The translations under genes and the position numbers were made by a program. A DNA stretch of 34,660 nt from Dendronalium phyllosphericum CENA369 (lineage in GTDB: Bacteria; Cyanobacteriota; Cyanobacteriia; Cyanobacteriales; Nostocaceae), in the NCBI RefSeq assembly GCF_016056275.1, contig NZ_JAECZA010000042.1, forward strand, positions 1 to 34,660, given 5' to 3'. Positions within the stretch are counted from its first letter, which is position 1. Each line of letters opens with the position of its first letter. Shown here in pieces: positions 8,253 through 15,532 of the stretch. The notes beneath the pieces are model-generated. The model was not told the DNA's origin and made no database searches. It saw only the letters and a program-made list of their open reading frames with translations.

Positions 8253-9419
8253 CTACACCAGCGTTGTCTGCTTGCGTAAGCTTTGGATGGTAGCGATCGC
8301 ATGTTTTGCTACAATATCAATCTCTTCTGGGGTATTAAACCGTCCGATGCCAAACCGCACTGAGGCATAAGCTAGTTTTTCTGAGTGTCCTAGTGCTGTG
8401 AGAACATGGGAAGGGGCTGTGGTTGCTGAGGAACAAGCAGAACCGGAAGATACTGCCATGATTGGTTGTAATCCTAGCAAAAGTGCAGCTCCATCCACTC
8501 CCTCAACGCTGATATTCAAGTTTCCTGCGAGTCGCTGGGTTGGATGTCCGTTGAAGTGAATTCCTTCTAACTGGGAAAGTTGCGATCGCAATCTTTGTCT
8601 GAGTTGAGTGAGGCGTTGGTTTTCTGTTATTTGTTCTGCCAAAGCTATTTCTGTTGCTTTGCCAAAGCCGACGATTTGCGGTGTGTATAAAGTACCAGAA
8701 CGCATCCCCCGTTCGTGTCCGCCACCATGTTGTTGGGGAGCAAGTTGCACTCTAGGGTTGCGCCTGCGGACGTACAGCGCCCCGATACCCTTTGGGCCGT
8801 ATACTTTATGTGCAGTCAGCGACATCAAGTCAATTTTCATTGCTTGCACATCAAGGGGAATTTTGCCGATAGCTTGAGCTGCATCTGTGTGGAAAATTAT
8901 ATTGCGATCGCGGCACATTTCCCCGATTTCTGCTAATGGCTGCAATACACCAATTTCGTTATTTGCAGCCATCACCGATACCAAAACCGTCTCAGGACGA
9001 AAAGCTTTTTCTAACTCTGTTAAATCAATCAGTCCATCTTTTTGGACTGGGAGAATAGTAATTTCAAAACCAAGGGTTTTTAAATATTTGCAAGGGTCAA
9101 GAACTGCGCTATGTTCGGTGGCAACAGTAATAATATGTTGTCCTTTTTGAAAGTAAGCCTCGGCAACACCTTTAATAGCTAAATTATTTGCTTCTGTCGC
9201 GCCACTAGTAAAAACAATTTCTTCTGGAGTAGCATTAATTGCTGTTGCTAATATTTCCCGCGTTTGTTTCACAGCAGCTTCTGCTTCCCAGCCGTAAACA
9301 TGACTAATACTAGATGGATTGCCAAAGCGTTCTGTGAAGTAGGGTAGCATTGCCGCTAGTACCCGTTCATCTACAGGTGTGGTAGCGTGGCAATCGAGAT
9401 AGATAGGGCGAGTAGACAT
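8253..9419 (-). CDS. cysteine desulfurase (NifS/IscS family)
   Basis: A 388-residue pyridoxal-phosphate enzyme that takes sulfur from cysteine to form an enzyme persulfide for Fe-S clusters and thio-modifications. Visible features: substrate and PLP region SGATEANNLAIKG (72-84), H103 in ATEHSA, D179 in HTDAAQ, PLP lysine K205 in SLTAHKVYGPKG, and the persulfide cysteine C329 in SSGSACSS. Length and the long Cys loop fit group I (IscS/NifS) enzymes. The ATG at 9419 lies 3 bp after the stop of the upstream nuclease-like gene, so the two are probably co-transcribed. No nif or isc scaffold genes are adjacent, so the specific role (housekeeping ISC or tRNA thiolation) is open. Confidence 0.93.
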   Translation of the reverse strand: MSTRPIYLDCHATTPVDERVLAAMLPYFTERFGNPSSISHVYGWEAEAAVKQTREILATAINATPEEIVFTSGATEANNLAIKGVAEAYFQKGQHIITVATEHSAVLDPCKYLKTLGFEITILPVQKDGLIDLTELEKAFRPETVLVSVMAANNEIGVLQPLAEIGEMCRDRNIIFHTDAAQAIGKIPLDVQAMKIDLMSLTAHKVYGPKGIGALYVRRRNPRVQLAPQQHGGGHERGMRSGTLYTPQIVGFGKATEIALAEQITENQRLTQLRQRLRSQLSQLEGIHFNGHPTQRLAGNLNISVEGVDGAALLLGLQPIMAVSSGSACSSATTAPSHVLTALGHSEKLAYASVRFGIGRFNTPEEIDIVAKHAIATIQSLRKQTTLV

Positions 9420-9422
9420 AAA

Positions 9423-10049
9423 TTAACTCAAAGTTTGACTCAATTTTTTTAATATTCTGAGAACTTGATATAATTCATTTCCTCTTCTCAACAAAGTAAA
9501 TTCATCAGACAAAGCATACTTTGGTATATTTTCTTTAGCTAGTTTTAAAAATATGAAATGACTACCATTCGTTACTAATCCAAAAGCAGGTTTGTCTTGA
9601 TGAGGATTAGCTAGCATATAAACAAGTGCTTGAGGGATAGTTTCTAAGAGAGAAAAACTAGACCTTTTAGATTCAATCACCAATATCCATAATTGCTCTT
9701 GAATAACTAAGATATCAATTCTACCTCTAATAATTTCTCCTTCATCCTCGGCAGAAATTTCGATTGATTGCTCGCCTCGAATATAAAAAGGCTCATCATA
9801 AAATCCAGCTAAATTGAGTAAAGGAGATAAAACAACTAATTTCACCGTTTCTTCTGACAAAGGAGGATATTTGACTAAACGGAGAAAATGAAGTTTTACT
9901 TTGTCCAAATCTTGTTTTTCTAAATCTGTGATTTCTGGTAAGCCTTCCAGCCATTCTGTAAAAAATGCCTCATCTTCAGATAACTGTAAGTTAAATCTTT
10001 CTTCCAGATAGGCAAGCCCGACATTTTGTGCTTGGATGAATTGAACCAT
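9423..10049 (-). CDS. PD-(D/E)XK nuclease-like protein (HsdR N-terminal type)
   Basis: A 208-residue protein with the nuclease core of restriction-enzyme type I R subunits but none of the helicase domains. D112 in GRIDILVI, E126-S-K128 in WILVIESKRSS and Q140-xxx-Y144 (QALVY) match a PD-(D/E)XK active site with the QxxxY helix typical of RecB/HsdR-type folds. The length is about one domain, so it is not a truncated full HsdR so much as a stand-alone family, often labelled restriction endonuclease subunit R in cyanobacteria. No methylase or specificity subunit is next to it. It precedes the cysteine desulfurase by 3 bp. Nuclease activity is inference from the motif. Confidence 0.75.
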   Translation of the reverse strand: MVQFIQAQNVGLAYLEERFNLQLSEDEAFFTEWLEGLPEITDLEKQDLDKVKLHFLRLVKYPPLSEETVKLVVLSPLLNLAGFYDEPFYIRGEQSIEISAEDEGEIIRGRIDILVIQEQLWILVIESKRSSFSLLETIPQALVYMLANPHQDKPAFGLVTNGSHFIFLKLAKENIPKYALSDEFTLLRRGNELYQVLRILKKLSQTLS

Positions 10050-10188
10050 AGTTCATTCAAAAAATGCATATAACTATTGTAAGGTGGAAATTTTTAAGAG
10101 GTTTAGTATTAAACTGGTTTGTTGAAACTGACTAATTTCAGTCCTGCTTGGATGATATTCGCTACATCGCATTGCAGCGATTGTCTGC

Positions 10189-10668
10189 TTATTCAGCTGC
10201 TAATTCGCGTAATTTAGTTAAAACTGCTTGAGCATGACCTTTCGCTTTCACATTTGGCCAAGCATGAGCGATGATTCGATCGGGTGAAATGAGAAAAGTT
10301 GAACGAACAACACCCATATATTCTTTTCCCATAAACTTCTTGAGTCGCCAAGCACCATAACTTTCTGTCAGCACATGTTCTGGGTCACTTAACAGCGCGA
10401 TCGATAAATTATGTTTGTCAATAAATTTACAATGAGATTTAGCCGAATCTGGACTCACACCTAAAATTGTCGCTCCTAGGGCGCTGAATTCTTGATGCAA
10501 CTGGGTAAAGTCTTGGGCTTCTGTAGTACAACCAGGGGTGTCATCTTTGGGGTAGAAGTACAGCACAACCCACTGACCGCCAAAATCATCCAGACTGACT
10601 GGGGTATCATTTTGATTAGGAATCGAGAAATCAGGCGCTTTTTGTCCAGCTTGGGGAATGTTGCTCAC
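10189..10668 (-). CDS. peroxiredoxin, BCP/PrxQ subfamily
   Basis: A thiol peroxidase that reduces hydroperoxides using thioredoxin. The peroxidatic Cys is in PKDDTPGCTTEA (C47 counting from the GTG at 10668). The resolving Cys normally found five residues later is replaced by Gln (CTTEAQ), but C80 in SPDSAKSHCKF lies in the next helix, as in PrxQ enzymes whose resolving Cys is in alpha 3. The frame is open to a TTG at 10701. I prefer the GTG because the product (159 residues, MSNIPQAGQKAPDFS) then has the usual family length. An 18-nt motif lies upstream at 10703-10720. It is divergent from the DUF6888-like gene. Confidence 0.9.
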   Translation of the reverse strand: MSNIPQAGQKAPDFSIPNQNDTPVSLDDFGGQWVVLYFYPKDDTPGCTTEAQDFTQLHQEFSALGATILGVSPDSAKSHCKFIDKHNLSIALLSDPEHVLTESYGAWRLKKFMGKEYMGVVRSTFLISPDRIIAHAWPNVKAKGHAQAVLTKLRELAAE

Positions 10669-10702
10669 GATCGCACTTTGAGAAATTACAATAGCCTTCA
10701 AA

Positions 10703-10720
10703 ATTTTACCCAGATTGGGC
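10703..10720. repeat. 18-nt direct repeat, copy 1 (operator-like)
   Basis: ATTTTACCCAGATTGGGC, identical to 11159-11176. It contains a short dyad (CCCA, 3 nt, TGGG). It lies upstream of the peroxiredoxin start and before the small-protein pair. Confidence 0.7.
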
Positions 10721-10750
10721 TATGCTTTTGACCATAAGAGATACTGAGGT

Positions 10751-10936
10751 TTGTATATTATTCCTACACTTGAACAAAGAACACAATGCTTTATACTGTG
10801 CTATTGGTTGACAAAGATGTATTTGCCTATAAATCTTGTACGGTTAGATGAGCGCACAGGAAACGTGTTCCTCTTGGCAGGTGAAGAAAATATTATAGAA
10901 ATATATCCCAATGGCAAATGGAGGTATGTAGTATGA
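10751..10936 (+). CDS. small DUF6888-like protein
   Basis: A 61-residue protein with probable start TTG at 10751. The region before the internal Met (PTLEQRTQCFILCYWLTKM) matches what I recall of related cyanobacterial proteins, so I keep the longer form. The conserved core is YLPINLVRLDERTGNVFLLAG, followed by a GEENIIEIYPNGKW-type end rich in beta-strand residues. Its stop overlaps the start of the next gene (ATGA at 10933-10936), and the ribosome binding site of that gene lies inside this coding region, so the two are translationally coupled. The family name is from memory. The function is unknown. Confidence 0.7.
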   Translation: MYIIPTLEQRTQCFILCYWLTKMYLPINLVRLDERTGNVFLLAGEENIIEIYPNGKWRYVV

Positions 10937-11142
10937 GTCAGCCTAACTTTCAGACAATGAGTAGAAAAGAGCTACATGCCTATGTTTTAGCACATCGGGA
11001 GGATCGAGAAGCATTTTATGCTTATGTAGACAAGTTACATACAGAGGCAAGCTGGATTGAGATGCCACCATTACAGTCTTTAGATGACTTGAAAAATTAT
11101 CCTGAATTCCTTGAGAAATTCAGCAATGATTCTGAGTTATAG
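10933..11142 (+). CDS. small DUF6887-like protein, coupled to the previous gene
   Basis: A 69-residue acidic protein starting at the ATG at 10933 (MSQPNFQTMSRKELHAYVLAH), with GGAGG 8-12 nt upstream. The in-frame ATG at 10918 is the less likely start because it precedes that ribosome binding site. It contains a helical MSRKELHAYVLAHREDREAFYAYVDKL segment in its first half and ends with DLKNYPEFLEKF. These two small families are recurrent neighbours in cyanobacteria. The overlap and tight pairing resemble a toxin-antitoxin or partner-protein arrangement, but no toxin fold is recognisable. The function is unknown. Confidence 0.72.
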   Translation: MSQPNFQTMSRKELHAYVLAHREDREAFYAYVDKLHTEASWIEMPPLQSLDDLKNYPEFLEKFSNDSEL

Positions 11143-11158
11143 AATAACGCAGTTTTAT

Positions 11159-11176
11159 ATTTTACCCAGATTGGGC
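11159..11176. repeat. 18-nt direct repeat, copy 2 (operator-like)
   Basis: Identical to 10703-10720 in the same orientation. It lies 115 bp upstream of the preferred start of the homogentisate phytyltransferase and just after the small-protein pair. Confidence 0.7.
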
Positions 11177-11291
11177 GCTCGCATGTAATCATTCAGTGAA
11201 GAATCAGGCGTTTAGACTGATAGCTCTGGTGAATGGCACAAATTCTGTGACAATGAGTAACAGCAATCCGGAATACCGATTTAAGCTACTC

Positions 11292-12236
11292 ATGAGCCAT
11301 TCTCATAACAGTCCATTACCGCGCAAATCCTTGCAATCATACCTTTATGCTTTTTGGAAGTTTTCCCGCCCTCACACAATTATTGGCACGAGTCTGAGTG
11401 TCTTAGGTTTATATTTAGTTGCCATTGCTCTTTCTCGGACAGAATTTTCTTATATTCAATTAGTTTCGCTTTTAGGTGCATGGATTGCCTGTCTATGTGG
11501 CAATGTTTATATTGTGGGGTTAAATCAACTGGAAGATGTTGATATTGACAAAATTAATAAACCTCATTTACCGCTAGCATCAGGAGAATTTTCTAGAACG
11601 CAAGGGCAGTTAATTGTCATTATTACTGGCATTTTAGCCCTAGTTGTTGCATGGCTAACTGGACCTTTTTTATTTGGTATGGTAGCTTTGAGTTTAGCAA
11701 TTGGTACGGCTTATTCATTACCACCAATTCGCTTGAAGCAGTTTCCCTTTTGGGCAGCTTTATGTATTTTTTCAGTGCGCGGCACAATTGTGAATTTAGG
11801 ATTGTTTTTGCACTTTAGTTGGGTGTTGCAAAAGAGCCAACTAATTCCTTTGACAGTTTGGATACTAACAATATTTATTTTGGTGTTTACATTTGCGATC
11901 GCTATCTTTAAAGATATCCCCGATCTGGAAGGCGATCGCTTGTATAATATCACTACTTTCACTATCCAACTCGGCCCGCAAGCCGTATTTAACTTGGCTC
12001 TTTGGGTGCTAACTGTTTGTTATTTAGCAATGATTTTAGTTGGTGCTATACATCTAGCTTCAGTTAATTCAGCATTTCTCGTCATTACTCATTTGCTAGT
12101 GCTGTGTTGGATGTGGACACAGAGTTTAGGAGTGGACTTGCAAGATAAAACTGCGATCGCTCAATTTTACCAATTCATCTGGAAACTATTTTTTCTAGAA
12201 TATCTAATATTCCCTGCTGCCTGTCTATTGGCTTAA
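11292..12236 (+). CDS. homogentisate phytyltransferase (tocopherol synthesis)
   Basis: A 314-residue UbiA-type prenyltransferase with about eight or nine membrane segments. It joins phytyl diphosphate to homogentisate with loss of CO2, the committed step to tocopherol, in the membrane. The sequence closely resembles cyanobacterial slr1736-type enzymes: KFSRPHTIIGTSLSV near the start, the first diphosphate/Mg motif N78-xxx-D82-xxx-D86 (NQLEDVDIDKINKP), GTAYSLPPIRLK, the second Asp motif KDIPDLEGDR (about 206-215), and the C-terminal FYQFIWKLFFLEYL. The ATG at 11292 (MSHSHNSPLPRK) is chosen because related Nostoc proteins start this way; GTG 11196 and ATG 11253 are in frame upstream. The TPR gene follows after 4 bp. 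Confidence 0.93.
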   Translation: MSHSHNSPLPRKSLQSYLYAFWKFSRPHTIIGTSLSVLGLYLVAIALSRTEFSYIQLVSLLGAWIACLCGNVYIVGLNQLEDVDIDKINKPHLPLASGEFSRTQGQLIVIITGILALVVAWLTGPFLFGMVALSLAIGTAYSLPPIRLKQFPFWAALCIFSVRGTIVNLGLFLHFSWVLQKSQLIPLTVWILTIFILVFTFAIAIFKDIPDLEGDRLYNITTFTIQLGPQAVFNLALWVLTVCYLAMILVGAIHLASVNSAFLVITHLLVLCWMWTQSLGVDLQDKTAIAQFYQFIWKLFFLEYLIFPAACLLA

Positions 12237-12240
12237 CACA

Positions 12241-12708
12241 ATGTTAGAATCTTTTCAAGTAACTGATATTTTGGCGATCGCTGCTGTATTTTCCAGTATT
12301 GCTATTCTCGGCTATTTCGCTTGGAAAACCTTGATTACTTCAGACTTTTATCAAAAAGGCATCAATCTCTATCAGCAACAAGACTATGAAGGTGCAGAAG
12401 CAGCTTTTCGCAAAGTGATTTCTATCAACTCTACAAATGATGTAGTTCGCTTGTTGTTAGGAGACGTTTTAAATCAGCAAGGCAAAGCCCAAGAAGCAAA
12501 AGAATTATTTAGTGAAGTAATTCAACGCAGCCCCAAAAATCCTGATGCTTACTTGCGTCTGGCAAACATTTTAATGCAAGAGAACCAGCGAGAAGAAGCT
12601 AAAAATAATCTCCAAAAAGCTCAAGAACTATTGCAAAAACAACGCCAATTAGCTAAAGCTAAAAAAATTGCTCAATTTTTAGAACAAATAAGTGCCAAAT
12701 CAAGTTGA
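12241..12708 (+). CDS. membrane-anchored TPR protein
   Basis: A 155-residue protein with one N-terminal membrane segment (about residues 9-28, ILAIAAVFSSIAILGYFAW) and roughly three TPR-like units from residue 35 (FYQKGINLYQQQDYEGAEAAFRKVISI, then VVRLLLGDVLNQQGKAQEAKELFSEVIQ, then PDAYLRLANILMQENQREEAKNNLQKA). It ends in a basic coiled tail. It starts 4 bp after the phytyltransferase stop, so it shares its transcript. TPRs mediate protein contacts; a scaffold role near the membrane is the most that can be inferred. A terminator follows at 12741-12776. Confidence 0.85.
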   Translation: MLESFQVTDILAIAAVFSSIAILGYFAWKTLITSDFYQKGINLYQQQDYEGAEAAFRKVISINSTNDVVRLLLGDVLNQQGKAQEAKELFSEVIQRSPKNPDAYLRLANILMQENQREEAKNNLQKAQELLQKQRQLAKAKKIAQFLEQISAKSS

Positions 12709-12740
12709 AAGGCTGAAACAGATCATATTTTTGGCACAAG

Positions 12741-12776
12741 AAGAAGTAATACTAACAGTACTATCTTCTTTTTTTT
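12741..12776 (+). terminator. intrinsic terminator after the phytyltransferase-TPR operon
   Basis: AAGAAG, an imperfect middle (TAATACT facing AGTACTAT), and CTTCTT form a hairpin immediately followed by a run of eight T. It lies 33 bp after the TPR stop codon. Confidence 0.65.
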
Positions 12777-12804
12777 CATTTAATATATAAAAAATGAGAG
12801 AGAA

Positions 12805-12939
12805 GTGATTAATAAGCAACTAATATCTATTGCACTCTTTGCAGGAGCTTTTGGTCTTGATTTAGGGCTAGAGCAAGCAGGATTTCATGCTGTAAGTGTA
12901 GTGGAAATAAATGCTGATGCCACAAAAACTAATTTTTAA
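12805..12939 (+). pseudogene. C5 cytosine DNA methyltransferase, N-terminal remnant
   Basis: From a GTG at 12805 the frame encodes only 44 residues, starting MINKQLISIALFAGAFGLDL and continuing GLEQAGFHAVSVVEIN. This is motif I of the C5 DNA methyltransferases (S-adenosylmethionine-binding FxGxxGLDLGLExAGF, then the acidic E of the next strand). It stops at TAA 12937-12939. The rest of the enzyme, including the PCQ catalytic motif and target-recognition region, is absent. Directly after it lies a decayed transposase on the other strand, so the gene was probably broken by insertion and deletion. A functional short protein is unlikely. Confidence 0.7.
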
Positions 12940-12947
12940 CATCGACC

Positions 12948-13134
12948 TACTTACAAATACATTTTCTGAACGCCATTGTGTTCTATCAATCGCAAATATC
13001 AGTCGTTTGTCTGTTGTTCTGAAGCTATTTTTTACCCATCTTTTGAGTAGAGGGAACCATAGATATTGAATTGACAACTGGGGTAGTAACAAAAATCTTT
13101 GAATACTCCGCCTCCTGCTTTCAAATCTTATCGG
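12948..13134 (-). pseudogene. IS4-type transposase remnant
   Basis: Read on the minus strand from 13134, the frame gives PIRFESRRRSIQRFLLLPQL, then LSIQYLWFPLLKRWV and LIFAIDRTQWRSENVFV. This matches the first catalytic region of cyanobacterial IS4-type DDE transposases, in which the Asp of IDRTQW is the first D. Only about 60 residues remain. The N-terminal domain and the later D and E are missing, and similarity fades near 12948. The upstream end overlaps the stop codon of the amine oxidase (13128-13130) in another frame. It is not a working transposase. Confidence 0.72.
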
Positions 13135-14432
13135 TTGCGGAAATAAGGATCTGAACGTTCAATCTCTGTTTCTGTAGGTTGCAGCTTCAGAACTTGTTGT
13201 GCGGCACGCTGTCCGCTGCGGATTGCACCTTCCATATAACCACGGAACTCTACAGGGGCAGTATGTTCTCCAGCAAATAAAACTCGACCAGCAGGTAACG
13301 TCAGATATGGGTTAAAGCGATTTAAGTCTCCTGGCCCAAAGTAGCAGTAGGCTCCTCTTATCCACTCATCAGCACTCCAGTCGTAAGAAACGCAATCGAT
13401 AGTATCAAGCGCATTCGGGTAGATTGCACGTACAGCTTCCTCAGCTAAACTACGTACCGACTGAGCCAGATTTAAACTGGGAGTACCTCCACTGAAACAG
13501 GAGAGAATCTTTGTTGTGCCTATCTGGGCAAAGGTTGGTTCCCAAATAGCTTGGTAATTGCCCTCAAGCAAGACAAGCCCAAAGTTAGGCTGTGACCAAA
13601 AAGATTTGGGATATTGTAATAGCGTCTTGACTGCACCACCATATGGCAAATTAAAAATTGCTTCTTTCTGTGCCTCTACAATTGGTATTTCTAATGAAAT
13701 ATGACGTAACACGTTCCAGGGAATTGTGGCGATCGCACTATCTGCGACAATTTCAACAAAACCGCTTGCTGTCTCAACATTGACAATCACAGTGTTACCT
13801 ATTTGCTGAATGCGACGAACGGCATTACCAGTGTTAACTCGCTTTCCCAATTGTTTAGCTAAGGCATCGACCAAACGAGAACTACCACCACGAATCCGCA
13901 TAATGACATTGCTATCACTACCAGGATAAGCAAAGAAGCCTGGCCCAATCGTTTCTGCGTCTGTTGCAAATAACGAGTGAGCTTGTAACCTGGCAATTCG
14001 GCTGGCAAATGGTGCAAATGCTTTTGCTTCTAACCATTCATCAAGGGTAATTGGCGGATCTTGTTGCTGCTCGATTAAGGTTTGCAGTTGAGCATATAGA
14101 CTATCTAAAGCAATACTTTGTGTTGGACTCAAAGAGTTACGGTTACGGAGTATGCCATCAATAAACCAGTAAAGGTCATCAGGAAATTGACAAGCTAAGT
14201 CAAGTTGGAGGTCAAATTTAGTTATGTAGTCCTTAATAGCAGTATGGTTATCGTCAACAAACTCAGCACCTAATTCGCCGTACTGTTCACCACTCATTTG
14301 AGCGGTATAAACTCTACCGCCCACACGCTCTTGTGCCTCAAAAACCCGGACATCACAGCCTGCTTTTACCAGTTCATAAGCCGCACTCAGTCCTGCCAGT
14401 CCCGCACCAATAACAATGGTTTTATGTGCCAC
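13128..14432 (-). CDS. flavin-containing amine oxidase (monoamine oxidase family)
   Basis: A 434-residue FAD enzyme that would oxidise a primary or secondary amine to an imine with oxygen as acceptor. The N-terminal dinucleotide motif is VIGAGLAGLSAAYEL (G9, G11, G14), followed by the FAD ribose-binding Glu (VFEAQERVGGRV) and GAEFVD. The C-terminal FAD motif LFAGEHTAPVEFRGYMEGA is complete, so the domain is full length. Start GTG at 14432 is supported by AAGGAG 7 nt upstream. The last residues (DPYFRNR) and the stop codon fall on sequence that reads as transposase in another frame, so the natural C-terminus may have been replaced. Substrate unknown; the gene is alone, with a long upstream gap. 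Confidence 0.9.
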   Translation of the reverse strand: MAHKTIVIGAGLAGLSAAYELVKAGCDVRVFEAQERVGGRVYTAQMSGEQYGELGAEFVDDNHTAIKDYITKFDLQLDLACQFPDDLYWFIDGILRNRNSLSPTQSIALDSLYAQLQTLIEQQQDPPITLDEWLEAKAFAPFASRIARLQAHSLFATDAETIGPGFFAYPGSDSNVIMRIRGGSSRLVDALAKQLGKRVNTGNAVRRIQQIGNTVIVNVETASGFVEIVADSAIATIPWNVLRHISLEIPIVEAQKEAIFNLPYGGAVKTLLQYPKSFWSQPNFGLVLLEGNYQAIWEPTFAQIGTTKILSCFSGGTPSLNLAQSVRSLAEEAVRAIYPNALDTIDCVSYDWSADEWIRGAYCYFGPGDLNRFNPYLTLPAGRVLFAGEHTAPVEFRGYMEGAIRSGQRAAQQVLKLQPTETEIERSDPYFRNR

Positions 14433-14890
14433 TATTGAACTCCTTTTCTAACAATATAAGCAGCAATGAATGTAGACAGAGGTTAACTTATATCTTCATT
14501 GCAACCTGTATTTTGCTTGCTGCGATCGTTTATAAGTAGCCTTAACCTTTTATTAAAACTAAACATCAATCTGAAGTGATAAAATTTTGTGAATCCAAAT
14601 GTGAATAACTTTTCTCACCCCAGCGAATGTATTTTTGCAAGAGAGCATCGTAGGTAAGGGGTTAGATTTTTGAAGCTTTAATGTTACCAAAAATACTTTT
14701 AAAACATCCTCTAAGTGCGAAGCTGCGATCGCAACTTTGTCAATTAAATTTGTAATTTATTTGTCAAAAAAACTGGTTTATACGCATATACCTAAGCATC
14801 GTGACAAAAATTGGCAATTTGGCATGATACCTTACTCTAGTTTTAGTATCAAATTAAAAGTAAAGTATTTTTAGTCGTTAGTACCTATAT
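14433..14890. other. divergent promoter region, no gene seen
   Basis: A 458-bp AT-rich gap between the divergent amine oxidase and COP23 genes. It includes HIP1 sites and must hold both promoters. I see no ORF with a ribosome binding site, no repeat array and no RNA gene. Confidence 0.5.
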
Positions 14891-15502
14891 ATGCAACTGA
14901 GGTTATTTGCTCACATATTAACAGGGGTAGCAACAGCTTCTGTGATTTCAGCTTTAGCTTTGGCAGTTGCCACGATCGCAAGCAACGAGCCGAGTTATGC
15001 TTTGAGAAACAAGTTTTTTTGCGACCAGGAAGACGGTATACCTGTCACCAAGGTACGCACCTCAAGAGGAAATGAGACATTCATTCGTTGGGTAGTGCAA
15101 GATTTTAAAAATTTTCCACCTGCAAATCGCTGTCAGATTGTTTCTGCCAAGTTCCAACGCTATTACGATAATGGGTCGCTTTTAATTACTAGCAGAGATA
15201 ACTTTAACAACTATCCTGTTTTGTGTATTGTCAATCGTAAAGGCGCACCTTGTACATCGCAGAATGTACTAGTCACCCTCAAACCAGGAACTGATACAGG
15301 AAGAGTTTTGCAGCAGATACTTGATTTCCGCCGTGGTGTTGGAAGTTCTGTTGTAAATTTGAGTGGATGTCAAGCTTTTACTTACGACGAGCAAGGAGAT
15401 TTATATCTTGATGTTAAACAACTTGTAGATGGCAAGGAGTGTAGTCAATCAACTTCTAGTACTGACACTCCTGAAATAAAACCTGTAGAACCTCGCTTTT
15501 AG
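14891..15502 (+). CDS. exported COP23-domain protein
   Basis: A 203-residue protein with an N-terminal signal peptide or anchor (hydrophobic about 8-29, with a likely cleavage near SYA at 35-37). A COP23-type domain follows, with the typical start KFFCDQ and conserved Cys at FFCD, NRCQIVS, LCIVN, APCTS and GCQAF. COP23 was first described as a circadian oscillating membrane-associated protein of a unicellular cyanobacterium; its biochemical function is unknown. It is the first gene of a three-gene same-strand cassette, with the first protease starting 30 bp after its stop. The Cys-rich exported nature suggests a disulfide-stabilised periplasmic protein, a plausible partner or substrate of the proteases. 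That link is inference. Confidence 0.82.
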   Translation: MQLRLFAHILTGVATASVISALALAVATIASNEPSYALRNKFFCDQEDGIPVTKVRTSRGNETFIRWVVQDFKNFPPANRCQIVSAKFQRYYDNGSLLITSRDNFNNYPVLCIVNRKGAPCTSQNVLVTLKPGTDTGRVLQQILDFRRGVGSSVVNLSGCQAFTYDEQGDLYLDVKQLVDGKECSQSTSSTDTPEIKPVEPRF

Positions 15503-15532
15503 TTGGCAGTTCTTTGGGGAGTTTACTTTCAG

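Noticed and set aside
8253-10049. A complete Dnd phosphorothioation or restriction-modification system
   Set aside because: Only a desulfurase and a one-domain nuclease are present; no DndB-E, methylase or specificity subunit.
10918-10932. Upstream ATG as start of the DUF6887-like gene
   Set aside because: The ATG at 10933 follows GGAGG with good spacing and gives the MSQPNFQ start.
12868-12947. Extension of the transposase frame into the methyltransferase fragment
   Set aside because: Past about 12948 it is antisense to the methyltransferase motif and has lost transposase similarity.
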